DNA of 62,674 nucleotides. It comes from an uncultured Clostridia bacterium. Lineage in GTDB: Bacteria > Bacillota > Clostridia > Lachnospirales > CAG-274. Position numbers and translations under genes: made by a program. Where the stretch lies: positions 1-62,674 of the forward strand of contig CALWOZ010000008.1 in the NCBI GenBank assembly GCA_944383305.1, written 5' to 3'. The notes under the pieces are model-generated. The model saw only the letters and a program-made list of their open reading frames with translations, did not search any database and was not told where the DNA came from. Below are positions 19,185-27,430 of the stretch, piece after piece. Positions within the stretch are counted from its first letter, which is position 1, and each line of letters opens with the position of its first letter.

Positions 19185-19781
19185 TTATTCTACCAAAAGC
19201 TCTGTAAGGCCTAAATATATAATATCTCCTTTTTCTAACTTATAAGGTTGCTCTGGAGATAATTTATACTTTTTATTTTCTGTTTCTTTTTTTATGCTTA
19301 TGCCATTTTTAGAGTGTAAATCTTCTATATACCAACAGCCATTAGAATAATTTAAAACTGCGTGTTCTACATCTATTAATGTTGCATAAGCACAATCATT
19401 TAAGTTTATATCTACCAAAGTTACATCATTGTATTGATTTTTTCTATCTTTTCCTATTATTAAAGAAGTTTTACCATATAAATCCCACGATTTTATTATA
19501 CTCCCTTGTTCGTTTAAAAGATTTATTGTAGATAAACTGTTTAGTATATTAAAATTAGTTCTAATTTTATTTTTTATAGTTATATACTCATTTTCTTCTA
19601 TATCTTTAAAAATTGCTAAATAAAAAAATATAATAGATATAGCTATATTTATTAAAGTTATTAATATTTTAAATTTAAAATCATTTATATATAAAAAAGC
19701 AATACACATTATAGATAAGGATATAAATGCTATTATTAAATCTATTGCTTTTATTGTTTTCATTCTTATATCGTATAACAA
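19185..19781 (-). CDS. Membrane-anchored FHA domain protein
   Basis: 198 residues. Two N-terminal membrane helices (about 10-28 and 33-53) precede a cytoplasmic C-terminal FHA domain (TSLIIGKDRKNQYNDV, DVEHAVL, CWYIEDLHSKNGI). The FHA core Gly, the His in EHAVL and the terminal SKNG turn are visible. FHA domains bind phosphothreonine peptides. It probably recruits phosphorylated partners to the membrane near the injection machine. The gene is translated after dnaJ and before the zinc-ribbon FHA gene. Confidence 0.8.
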   Translation of the reverse strand: MLYDIRMKTIKAIDLIIAFISLSIMCIAFLYINDFKFKILITLINIAISIIFFYLAIFKDIEENEYITIKNKIRTNFNILNSLSTINLLNEQGSIIKSWDLYGKTSLIIGKDRKNQYNDVTLVDINLNDCAYATLIDVEHAVLNYSNGCWYIEDLHSKNGISIKKETENKKYKLSPEQPYKLEKGDIIYLGLTELLVE

Positions 19782-19808
19782 ACTTCTTCTCCTTTCATAT
19801 TTGTATTA

Positions 19809-20246
19809 TTACTTCTTTTTAACATTCATATTTTTAATTCCCATAAAGTTTTCAAACATATCTGTAAAATCCATTGGGTTCTTGCTTGCATTAATGTTAC
19901 TTTTATGTTCTTCTTTCATTCCAAAAGCCTGTTCAAATACATTAAATCCGTTAAACTTGTTAAATATATCTTCATTTATATTACCTGTGTTTTTATTGCT
20001 AGATGTTTTTTTATTATTATCAAAATTTGTAAATTTTCCATCTAACTCTCTATCATATTTCGCCCTGCTTGTTTCATCACTTAAAACTTCATAAGCTTTA
20101 CTTACCTTTTTAAACATTTCTTCTGCTTTAGAATTTCCTACATTAGCATCTGGGTGATATTTCTTAGCAAGTTTTCTGTACACTTTTTTAAGCTCTTCTG
20201 TTGTTACATTTTTAGATACTCCTAATATGTCATAATAGTTTTCCAT
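19809..20246 (-). CDS. J-domain (DnaJ-like) co-chaperone
   Basis: 145 residues. Residues 1-70 are a textbook J domain: [33 protein letters not shown] containing HPD, and [14 protein letters not shown]. The rest is Asn/Lys-rich and low complexity, with none of the zinc-finger or C-terminal beta domains of true DnaJ. J proteins stimulate Hsp70 ATPase; the Hsp70-like protein at 11109-13712 is the obvious partner. It is the first gene after the terminator that follows the tube genes. Confidence 0.9.
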   Translation of the reverse strand: MENYYDILGVSKNVTTEELKKVYRKLAKKYHPDANVGNSKAEEMFKKVSKAYEVLSDETSRAKYDRELDGKFTNFDNNKKTSSNKNTGNINEDIFNKFNGFNVFEQAFGMKEEHKSNINASKNPMDFTDMFENFMGIKNMNVKKK

Positions 20247-20298
20247 AATTTTCTCCTAAATATCTTATTATCAAAATAACTTAGTATAAATATTTAAA

Positions 20299-20332
20299 GC
20301 AAAAAGGGCATATATGGATATGCCCTTTTTGC
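20299..20332 (-). terminator. Strong bidirectional-looking rho-independent terminator
   Basis: A perfect 15-bp stem (arms 20299-20313 and 20318-20332) with a 4-base loop contains GGGCATAT and ends in a run of five A/T pairs on both sides. It lies between the second tube gene and dnaJ. On the minus strand it would end or reduce transcription after sheath and tube genes, giving these abundant parts more mRNA than the genes behind it. Confidence 0.85.
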
Positions 20333-20369
20333 ACAATCTTTATAAATTTAAAAATTGTTATTGGTGGGT

Positions 20370-20810
20370 TTATACACCTGCTGGATATCCACCTTCTACT
20401 TTTATATTAGCTATTTTATCTTTTTTCTGTTTTACTAAAAGCGTAAATAAACCTGTACCTTCTTTATCACCAAAATCTTCTATATAATCTACAACAAAGG
20501 CATTAGGGAAAGTATATTTTCTTACTACTACACCTGCTGCTATATGTTCTATTTCAAGTGTTCTATAACAATCTGCCTTTTCTGCTGGCACAACTGCCCA
20601 TTCTGCCATACCTCTTGTACTATCAAATAAATTATCTTCAACAGCTGTTAATATTTTACCTTTTATTGTTATGCTAGAGCCTACATCTTTTGTTCTTGCA
20701 TCACTATCTTGAGGTATATCTGAGCTAAATATTACACTTTTTACACATTCTTTTGCTACTTCAAACTCTTCTCCACCTGTATTTGTTTTTATAGTTACTC
20801 TAAATGACAT
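20370..20810 (-). CDS. Hcp-like inner-tube protein, copy 2
   Basis: 146 residues, beta-rich, no signal peptide. It aligns along its length with the 143-residue neighbour: TGGEE near the start, SDxARxxDxG, TIKGK, W..VP.E, CYR..EI..IAA..VVRKY..P.AF...Y.E. and Q.KKD. Proteins of this type are often labelled 'membrane-associated protease 1' in Clostridia, but their place next to a sheath gene supports a tube (Hcp/gp19-like) role: stacked hexameric rings pushed out when the sheath contracts. The last gene before the terminator. Confidence 0.72.
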   Translation of the reverse strand: MSFRVTIKTNTGGEEFEVAKECVKSVIFSSDIPQDSDARTKDVGSSITIKGKILTAVEDNLFDSTRGMAEWAVVPAEKADCYRTLEIEHIAAGVVVRKYTFPNAFVVDYIEDFGDKEGTGLFTLLVKQKKDKIANIKVEGGYPAGV

Positions 20811-20833
20811 AATTTTTTATCTCCTTTCTTTAA

Positions 20834-21265
20834 TTATTCTTCATCAAATCCACCGTTTATTTCTACTTTAGAATTTTCATCTTTTTTCTGTTTCATATGT
20901 ATGTAAAATGTACCTACACCTGTTTCATCATCTAATTCTTCAGTATATTCCATTATAAATGCTTCTGGTAAAATGTATTTTCTTACTACCTTGCTTGCTG
21001 CTATTACTTGTATTTCTGCATTTCTATAACAATGGTCTATTTCTGATGGTACTTGAGACCATTTTGCAAGTTTTATTGTATGGTCATCACTTTCTGCACC
21101 TAATTTATAAAGCATTTTCCCTTTTATTTTTACAGAAATACCAAAATCTGTTGCTCTCGCATTTGAATCGTTAGGAGAATCTGATACAAAATCTACATCT
21201 AATATTGCTCTCTCATCAAAAACTATTTCTTCTCCGCCACCTGTTACTTTTAATCTAAATCCCAT
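20834..21265 (-). CDS. Hcp-like inner-tube protein, copy 1
   Basis: 143 residues with the same layout as the next gene: GGGEEIVFDE, SDSPNDSNARATDFG, KIKGKML, WSQVPSE, CYRNAEIQVIAA, RKYILPEAF and the acidic end. Translated 35 bases after the sheath gene with its own GGAGG site, as expected for a highly made structural protein. The two copies differ mainly in the loop after the KIKGK strand. One may form the tube body and the other the initiation or tip ring, but that is a guess. Confidence 0.72.
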   Translation of the reverse strand: MGFRLKVTGGGEEIVFDERAILDVDFVSDSPNDSNARATDFGISVKIKGKMLYKLGAESDDHTIKLAKWSQVPSEIDHCYRNAEIQVIAASKVVRKYILPEAFIMEYTEELDDETGVGTFYIHMKQKKDENSKVEINGGFDEE

Positions 21266-21299
21266 TTTATGTCCTCCTTTTTTAATTATTTTTTATATA

Positions 21300-23477
21300 T
21301 TATGCTCTTATAGCAGAGCTAAGTTTGTTTATTTCAACCTCAAGATTTTTAACATTTCCATTAAATGTTATGTCTAGTGTACAAATGTTATTAACATCAT
21401 CTATAGAATAGTTAATATCATCGCCTTTTCCTACAATAGCATTAATAAACTCTCTTTTTGTATTCCAAAGACTTTTTTGTGATTGTGGATTATTAGAGAA
21501 AAATCCTACTATATTATCTTGTTTAAAATCACCTGTAGAGTGTCTTAAAACTCTTTCTATATATGTAGTTACCTGTGTTTTATATATTGGCTCATACATA
21601 TTTTCTTCATTTACAAGTAAGTTTCTAGCTTTATATACCATTACTCTGGTTACTTCTTGTCCGTCTATTATTGCATTTTCAGATGAAAATACAAAACCAA
21701 AGCTTCTTCTGTTAATATCATCTTTAATTGTATTTGTAAAACCTGTTATTTCTTTTGCCATACTTGTATATACTTTTAAAGAGTTATCTCCAGATTCTAT
21801 ATCAAATCTTACCCCAGGAAGTTTTGGGTCTACGTTTCTTTTAAATACAGATTTTAAATATTCTGGACATTGATAGCTACCAACTAATCCTGCTGCTATA
21901 TAAGATGCACCAACGTATACACCCTCTATCCAAAGTTTCATTATATCTTCTTTTTCTTTAGAAAGTTCTGCTATATTGTCTTCTGTTAGTACCATTTTAG
22001 AATCTAATACAACACCAGATTTATCTTTAGGTATAATTGTAAAGTTTGGTACGCAAGGTATTGCATATTCACTAAATGGTTTACCCATTAAACTAGAGCA
22101 ACGCTCTTCAAATTTTTCTATACCTTCTGTTGCCATATAGTTAAATGTTGTTTTGTCTCCTGTTTCATAAGAGAAGAAACCTTGTATTCCATAATCTTTA
22201 AATACATCTAATATTCTAGCTAAAGATTCTACGCTATTTACATCTGTTTTTTCTTTTACTTCATTACCTTTAAATCTTTCTCTTGTAAGTTTCATTTTAG
22301 AGTTTTGGTCTAAAGATACATTAGGTATAATTCCATACCATATAGTGTTATTAAAATCATTTTTAGCATTTATTGTATTTAAGTATGTTATTAATCTTGG
22401 TATATTGTTACTTTTTGCAAACATTTCATTTGTTGTGTTTGTTATTAATAAGCTTGGTTTCATACCTTTTAATTTTTTAGGATATTGCTCAAAAAATGCC
22501 CATACACCTAATATTTTTTCTATTAAAGGTTTTGCCATTTTTATAAAATCATCTTTTGCTGTTTTATAAAATTCAAGGTAAGAGTTGTAATTTTGTACTT
22601 CTTTTGCTACATCTATATCTGTTACCATTGTTGATGCAAGAGGACAAAATGTTCTTGATACTAATGCTTTTACATAATCATTGCTATCTTCATTTATAGC
22701 TTCATAGTCTTCTTCCAAGGCTTGTATTAAACCTTTATTTACATTGTCATCTATAGTTGCTATTGCTGTTGTTTCTGCCTTTGGTGCTTCTAATATTTTT
22801 AACTCTCCATCTTCACCCATAGATAAAACGCCTAGTGCAAGTGGTGTTTTATCTTCTTCTTGTCCACTACCTAATAAAAGTCTTGTTTTTATATCTTCAA
22901 TAGCAAGTGGTAACATAGCCATTACATTGTTGTAGTTTGTACTAGCTTCTTCAAACATAACATTTAGTTTATCTGCTACATCTAACTTTTTAGGGTCTCC
23001 ATCTTCAAGTGCTACATATTCTCCATAAACGTATTGTAGCTCTTTTCTATTTTGACGAATATCATCCATAACTTTTTTAGGTGATATTAAATCTGTTAAA
23101 TTTTCAAATTTAAAATCTACATTTATAATTCCCTGAGCCCTTTTTGTATCTATTAATGTCATTAACATTTTTAAAAAATCATTGCTACCATTTAAGTGTA
23201 TTTCTGTAAGCATTTCATCTGGTATGCTTTCTGGCTTTTTAAGTGTATACATAACCTTTTGATTGTTGGCATTAAAAAAAGAATATACAACTGGATCAAA
23301 TTTTTCTAAAAATTCATCAAAATTTCTAACAAGTAAATTTTCATTTATTTCTTTTATTTTTTCATCGCTTAAGCTGTCTATTCCTTTTGTATCACCAACT
23401 AACGTTATTAAATCTAATTTTTCTGGATTTATTTCTTCCATTAAAATAGTTCTATTTGTTTGATTTATATTAGCCAT
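21300..23477 (-). CDS. Contractile sheath-like protein (possible TssB-TssC fusion)
   Basis: 725 residues, soluble. The N-terminal 100 residues (LLVRNFDEFLEKFDPVVYSF) look like the TssB/VipA part; the rest resembles TssC/VipB-type sheath subunits with the order FFEQYP, PSLLITNTTNEMFAK, LARILDVFKDYGIQGFF, GKPFSEYAIPCVPNF and a C-terminal domain with an Arg/Lys motif (VMVYKARNLLVNE). Sheath subunits polymerise around the tube and contract on firing. Size equals TssB plus TssC together. It is followed by the two tube paralogues, the standard order for a contractile machine. The fusion reading is inference; a sheath role is well supported by context. Confidence 0.72.
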   Translation of the reverse strand: MANINQTNRTILMEEINPEKLDLITLVGDTKGIDSLSDEKIKEINENLLVRNFDEFLEKFDPVVYSFFNANNQKVMYTLKKPESIPDEMLTEIHLNGSNDFLKMLMTLIDTKRAQGIINVDFKFENLTDLISPKKVMDDIRQNRKELQYVYGEYVALEDGDPKKLDVADKLNVMFEEASTNYNNVMAMLPLAIEDIKTRLLLGSGQEEDKTPLALGVLSMGEDGELKILEAPKAETTAIATIDDNVNKGLIQALEEDYEAINEDSNDYVKALVSRTFCPLASTMVTDIDVAKEVQNYNSYLEFYKTAKDDFIKMAKPLIEKILGVWAFFEQYPKKLKGMKPSLLITNTTNEMFAKSNNIPRLITYLNTINAKNDFNNTIWYGIIPNVSLDQNSKMKLTRERFKGNEVKEKTDVNSVESLARILDVFKDYGIQGFFSYETGDKTTFNYMATEGIEKFEERCSSLMGKPFSEYAIPCVPNFTIIPKDKSGVVLDSKMVLTEDNIAELSKEKEDIMKLWIEGVYVGASYIAAGLVGSYQCPEYLKSVFKRNVDPKLPGVRFDIESGDNSLKVYTSMAKEITGFTNTIKDDINRRSFGFVFSSENAIIDGQEVTRVMVYKARNLLVNEENMYEPIYKTQVTTYIERVLRHSTGDFKQDNIVGFFSNNPQSQKSLWNTKREFINAIVGKGDDINYSIDDVNNICTLDITFNGNVKNLEVEINKLSSAIRA

Positions 23478-23515
23478 TTTTTCAACTCCTATCTTTAGTA
23501 TATTGTAAGCTATTT

Positions 23516-25279
23516 TTAGATGTAACTGCTTGGCTTTAAACTTTTATAGTGTATTTCAAGCTCTGTAACCTCATCTTCAAGAATAATACTTATTTTTTCA
23601 TTAAAATTTATACTAACACTTTTTTCAAAAGTTACTAAGCTTCCATTTTTTATTATTGTTGCATATGAATTATTAGTTAAATTTAAACTTTTGTTTGCAG
23701 CTGGTTCAAATATTATATTTTGTGAGCTATCATCACCAATATTTATTTTGCAAGCATTTAATATTTCTTTTAAATTAATTTTTTGATTTGTTTCTTTTCT
23801 TTGAAGGTTAAATGTCTGTGGTGCTATATCCACACCATCTTCTGTATTTATTACATATACATTTAATTTGCCCGAATATGTATATGGGTTTTTAGGTTTA
23901 AATAACAACCTTTCTCTCTCTTCATTAATTTTTTGTTGTTTTACTAGTTCTTTTTTTCTATTATCTATATTTTTTAATATAATTAATACTATAACTAAAA
24001 TTAAAGCTGCGAGTATTATATATAAAGGTAAATATTTATAATCTTTTTCATTTTCTTCTAAAACTCTATCTATTTCTATTTTGTCTAATTTTATATTTAT
24101 AGGCTTTATATTTAAAAAGTTTTGTTCAAAAACCTCTAAATCTAAATATATAGTTAAATTTTCATCTAAATCTAATACATCTAAAGGTATAGTTACTTTT
24201 TTATTTTTTATTGTACCTTCATATATATCATTATTTATTTTCACACTCAAAGGTTTATTATTATAGTAATCATCATTAAATATATTACCTTTTTTATTAT
24301 TTAAATATATACTTATATCAGCTTTTACTGTATCATTTTCATAATAGTATTTTTCTATTTCACTATTTATATTTACTATGTATTCTTGTAGCAAATAAGC
24401 TTCTATATCCCCTTTAGAATTAAATTTTAAATTTATATTTTCTTCATAAGGGTTATTAATTTGTATAATTGCAAATTTTTTTCCGTTTATAACATTAGCA
24501 CTTTCAGATTTACAGTTTACATTTATATTATCTATTTTATTATTAGAAGATATTAATATTTTTACTTTATCTAAATTACTTGTTGGTAATTTTATATTTA
24601 TTTCTCCACTAGATGTATTACCTATACCAACTAAACTTTTTTTGATTTTAAATTTATTAAATAGTATTTCATTAGTTATCTCATTTAATTTTAAAACATT
24701 ATTACATTTAAAAACTTGTCCATTAGTTTGGTTGCTTGCATCTAATATATTGTATTTTTTACCATCTTCTGTAAGCTCTCCTAATGCTATTGTATCTATC
24801 ACAATGTTTTGTTGTTTGCAAATATCTATAGCATTTTTAAACTTTTCATTAGATTTATTAGTTAAATTGTCATCTTGTAAAACTATTTCTCCGTCTGAAA
24901 CCATTATTATATTTTTATAAATAGCATTATCACTAAACATATTTAATGCAAATTCTAGTGCCTCTCCTGCATTTGTATACCCTGTATATTGAGTTCTATC
25001 TAATATACTGTTTAAATATGCTAAATCATCACTAATATTTGCATAATCAACTATATTTGTATTATATATAACAATCCCAACTTTATATTCTGATGTTAAA
25101 AAATTAGCCATCTTTTTTATTTCATCTAAAACTATTTTTTCATTATCAAAACTTTTCATAGAATTGCTTGCATCTACAACAAATATAACTTCTTTTTTTA
25201 TTTCACTAGCATTTACAATGTTAAAATTAAAAAAGGTAATTATTAATATAACTATAACCTTTAAAAATTTATTCTTCAT
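23516..25279 (-). CDS. Secreted, membrane-anchored von Willebrand A domain protein
   Basis: 587 residues. Signal peptide (residues 1-24, ending NIVNAS), then a vWA domain with MIDAS motif VVDASNSM and later VSDGE, then beta-rich extracellular modules, one membrane helix at about 412-432 (YIILAALILVIVLIIL) and a cytoplasmic domain of 150 residues. The last part may be FHA-like or beta-sandwich. vWA domains bind metal and protein partners. The start overlaps agrB by 11 bases, so the two are translationally coupled, and the sheath gene follows after 38 bases. It could dock or trigger the injection machine at the envelope. Confidence 0.8.
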   Translation of the reverse strand: MKNKFLKVIVILIITFFNFNIVNASEIKKEVIFVVDASNSMKSFDNEKIVLDEIKKMANFLTSEYKVGIVIYNTNIVDYANISDDLAYLNSILDRTQYTGYTNAGEALEFALNMFSDNAIYKNIIMVSDGEIVLQDDNLTNKSNEKFKNAIDICKQQNIVIDTIALGELTEDGKKYNILDASNQTNGQVFKCNNVLKLNEITNEILFNKFKIKKSLVGIGNTSSGEINIKLPTSNLDKVKILISSNNKIDNINVNCKSESANVINGKKFAIIQINNPYEENINLKFNSKGDIEAYLLQEYIVNINSEIEKYYYENDTVKADISIYLNNKKGNIFNDDYYNNKPLSVKINNDIYEGTIKNKKVTIPLDVLDLDENLTIYLDLEVFEQNFLNIKPINIKLDKIEIDRVLEENEKDYKYLPLYIILAALILVIVLIILKNIDNRKKELVKQQKINEERERLLFKPKNPYTYSGKLNVYVINTEDGVDIAPQTFNLQRKETNQKINLKEILNACKINIGDDSSQNIIFEPAANKSLNLTNNSYATIIKNGSLVTFEKSVSINFNEKISIILEDEVTELEIHYKSLKPSSYI

Positions 25280-25868
25280 TCTTTTCTCCCATATAATGCA
25301 AAAAGTTATTTTTTATTTTCCCTAAAATTAACATAATAGCATTACAAAATAAAGAAATACATACGCAAAACATAACATTAATAAGATTAAAATATAATAA
25401 TATGAAATATATAGATATTATTACTATTAAATTTCTTATAGTTCTTTTTCTATATACAATTTTTTCTTCATTATCTAAACTTCTATTTATGTCTTCTATT
25501 GGTGCTAAAACAGAAATTATTATGCTAGATATAATAACAATAAAGGTAGTTAATATAGTATTAATATCTAATGTTATATTTAAAATATAAATTATAACTA
25601 TTAACATTAATATTGAAAATATATAACATCTTATATGATTTTTTGCGTGATATCCTCCAGCATAAATTCTTATAGGTATATAAGTAATCATAAATAATAT
25701 AATTTCAAAAGCTTTATTGGATACTATACCTAAAATTAATATAGTCAATATATTTAAGCTTAAAAATAACATTTGTTTAATACCATAAGTATATATTTCT
25801 TTATCTTCACTTTTTATTAAATTGTATTCTATAAGTTTATTTACTAGTTTATTTGATATTAAATTCAT
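25269..25868 (-). CDS. agrB: AgrB, membrane peptidase for the autoinducing peptide
   Basis: 199 residues with about six membrane helices. The conserved active-site pair is visible in RIYAGGYHAKNHIRCY (His then Cys seven residues later). AgrB cuts AgrD at its C-terminal side and forms the thiolactone ring of the autoinducing peptide. Its start lies two bases after the agrD stop. Unusually, its 3' end overlaps the gene for the vWA protein of the injection cluster. Confidence 0.93.
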   Translation of the reverse strand: MNLISNKLVNKLIEYNLIKSEDKEIYTYGIKQMLFLSLNILTILILGIVSNKAFEIILFMITYIPIRIYAGGYHAKNHIRCYIFSILMLIVIIYILNITLDINTILTTFIVIISSIIISVLAPIEDINRSLDNEEKIVYRKRTIRNLIVIISIYFILLYFNLINVMFCVCISLFCNAIMLILGKIKNNFLHYMGEKNEE

Positions 25869-25870
25869 AA

Positions 25871-26029
25871 TTAAAACTTACGAAGTTTTTTAGCTTCAGA
25901 AGGTAATTTAGGTTGATGCATAACAAAAGGGCAAGCTGTATTAACACTAATTGTTGTTATAGTTATTGCAATAAAAGATATTAAGTAAAATAAATTTTCC
26001 ATTTTAAATATTTTTGAAAATTTCTTCAT
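25871..26029 (-). CDS. agrD: AgrD, precursor of the autoinducing cyclic peptide
   Basis: 52 residues, ATG at 26029 behind GGAGA. An N-terminal amphipathic/hydrophobic leader (residues 5-28), then TACPFVM, then the charged tail HQPKLPSEA and more Lys/Arg. This matches the AgrD plan: the Cys followed by four residues becomes the thiolactone ring, and the tail resembles the conserved DEPKVPTEL-type recognition segment of staphylococcal AgrD. Predicted ring: C-P-F-V-M, released by AgrB cleavage after Met37. The length of the N-terminal extension (TA or NTA) is unknown. Confidence 0.92.
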   Translation of the reverse strand: MKKFSKIFKMENLFYLISFIAITITTISVNTACPFVMHQPKLPSEAKKLRKF

Positions 26030-26101
26030 AGTTTTTATCTCCTTTCAAATATATTATATTTATTACATAATATCACAATATTTTACAATTTTTTTTAACA
26101 T

Positions 26102-26135
26102 TCCTTAATTGGTAATTTTTTATCCTTAATTAGTA
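26102..26135 (-). promoter_or_regulatory. Paired LytTR (AgrA) direct repeats upstream of agrD
   Basis: On the minus strand TACTAATTAAGGA and TACCAATTAAGGA lie exactly 21 bp apart start to start (26123-26135 and 26102-26114). AgrA-type LytTR proteins bind pairs of about 9 bp with 12 bp between them, i.e. the same 21-bp period, and the core xxARTTAAG fits. One repeat overlaps the agrC stop codon. A TATTAT at 26067-26072 is a possible -10 with no good -35, as expected for an activator-dependent promoter driving agrD, agrB and the injection genes. Confidence 0.7.
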
Positions 26136-27427
26136 TTTTTTAAATTTAAAGTTACGGATATATTAAATATATTGTTATCATAGTTTACTTCTAAATATCC
26201 ATTATACTTTTTTATTATCTTCTTTATTATCTTTATTCCAAGACCATATTTTTCCATTCTATTTTCTTTAGAACTAATAATATACCCTTTTTTATCTAAC
26301 AAAACCTTATCATAGGTATTAACTACATTTATAAATATACTATTAGAATGATATTTCATTTTTAAATAAATATATCTTCTATCTTTTGGCAATTTTAAAT
26401 TAGCTTCTATAGCATTATCTAATAAATTTCCTAATAAACATACCATATCTGTTAAATAAATATTTAAGTTATATGGTAAAGTTACATTACTCTCAACTTT
26501 TATATTATTTTTTATAGCCTCATTTAATTTTAAATTTAAAATCATATCAATATAAGTATTTCCTGTATCTACTATCTTTTCACTTTCTTTTACTATCTCA
26601 TTATTATTAAGTTCATTCATATATTCTAATACTTGGTTGTAATTTTCATCTAAAATTAATTTATTTATATATAAAAAATGTTTTTTAATATCGTGTTTTA
26701 ATGTATTTAAACTTTCAAATTTATCTTTTATAATTTCAAATTGTCCTATATAAGTTAAATATTTTTGTTCTATTATTTCTTGTTCTTCCTTTTTTATTAA
26801 CATTTCAATTATATAATTATAATATAAGAAAACACATATATTTAATAATAACAATATTAAAATTATCACAAAATATTCTTTTTGGTGTCCCTTTAAAATA
26901 TCTACTAATAGTACTAATAACATTATACTAATAAATGGTACTATTAATAAGGGAAAATAAAACTTAAGGGGGATTTTAACTTTATATTTTATATTTTTGA
27001 AAAAACTTAAAGATTTTATTATTATTGAAAAAAATATCAAATATAAAGGTATGCTTATAAATGTAGTTTCTTTTATTTTAAATAACTTGCTAAATATATC
27101 TATCTCTAGCTTATTTAATAAAACTACAGTAAATAAATCTAATATAATCATTGTTAAATATGTATAAGTAGTTATTAGTATTTTATCCTTTATATTTGTT
27201 TTATAATTAAATTGAATAAGAAATAAAAATAATATATTAAAAATCATCATTACTATAGGTATTCCATTTAATAAGTATATAATAGAAATAAAAACATAAT
27301 ACAATATATATGATATTCTCTCTATACTTTTATTATATATTGTATCCTTATTAAATATTGTGTTGTTTGCTTTATATACTATAAAAATCAATAAAAAATT
27401 ATAAATTAAATATTCTATTACTTTCAT
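26126..27427 (-). CDS. agrC: AgrC-like sensor histidine kinase
   Basis: 433 residues. About six membrane helices fill residues 1-205. The cytoplasmic part has the HPK10-type H-box LKHDIKKHFLYIN with the phospho-accepting His, N-box LLGNLLDNAIEAN and G-box KYGLGIKIIKKI. AgrC kinases bind the autoinducing peptide outside and phosphorylate AgrA. It follows agrA after three bases. The C-terminal stop overlaps a LytTR repeat. Confidence 0.9.
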   Translation of the reverse strand: MKVIEYLIYNFLLIFIVYKANNTIFNKDTIYNKSIERISYILYYVFISIIYLLNGIPIVMMIFNILFLFLIQFNYKTNIKDKILITTYTYLTMIILDLFTVVLLNKLEIDIFSKLFKIKETTFISIPLYLIFFSIIIKSLSFFKNIKYKVKIPLKFYFPLLIVPFISIMLLVLLVDILKGHQKEYFVIILILLLLNICVFLYYNYIIEMLIKKEEQEIIEQKYLTYIGQFEIIKDKFESLNTLKHDIKKHFLYINKLILDENYNQVLEYMNELNNNEIVKESEKIVDTGNTYIDMILNLKLNEAIKNNIKVESNVTLPYNLNIYLTDMVCLLGNLLDNAIEANLKLPKDRRYIYLKMKYHSNSIFINVVNTYDKVLLDKKGYIISSKENRMEKYGLGIKIIKKIIKKYNGYLEVNYDNNIFNISVTLNLKNTN

Positions 27428-27430
27428 GTT

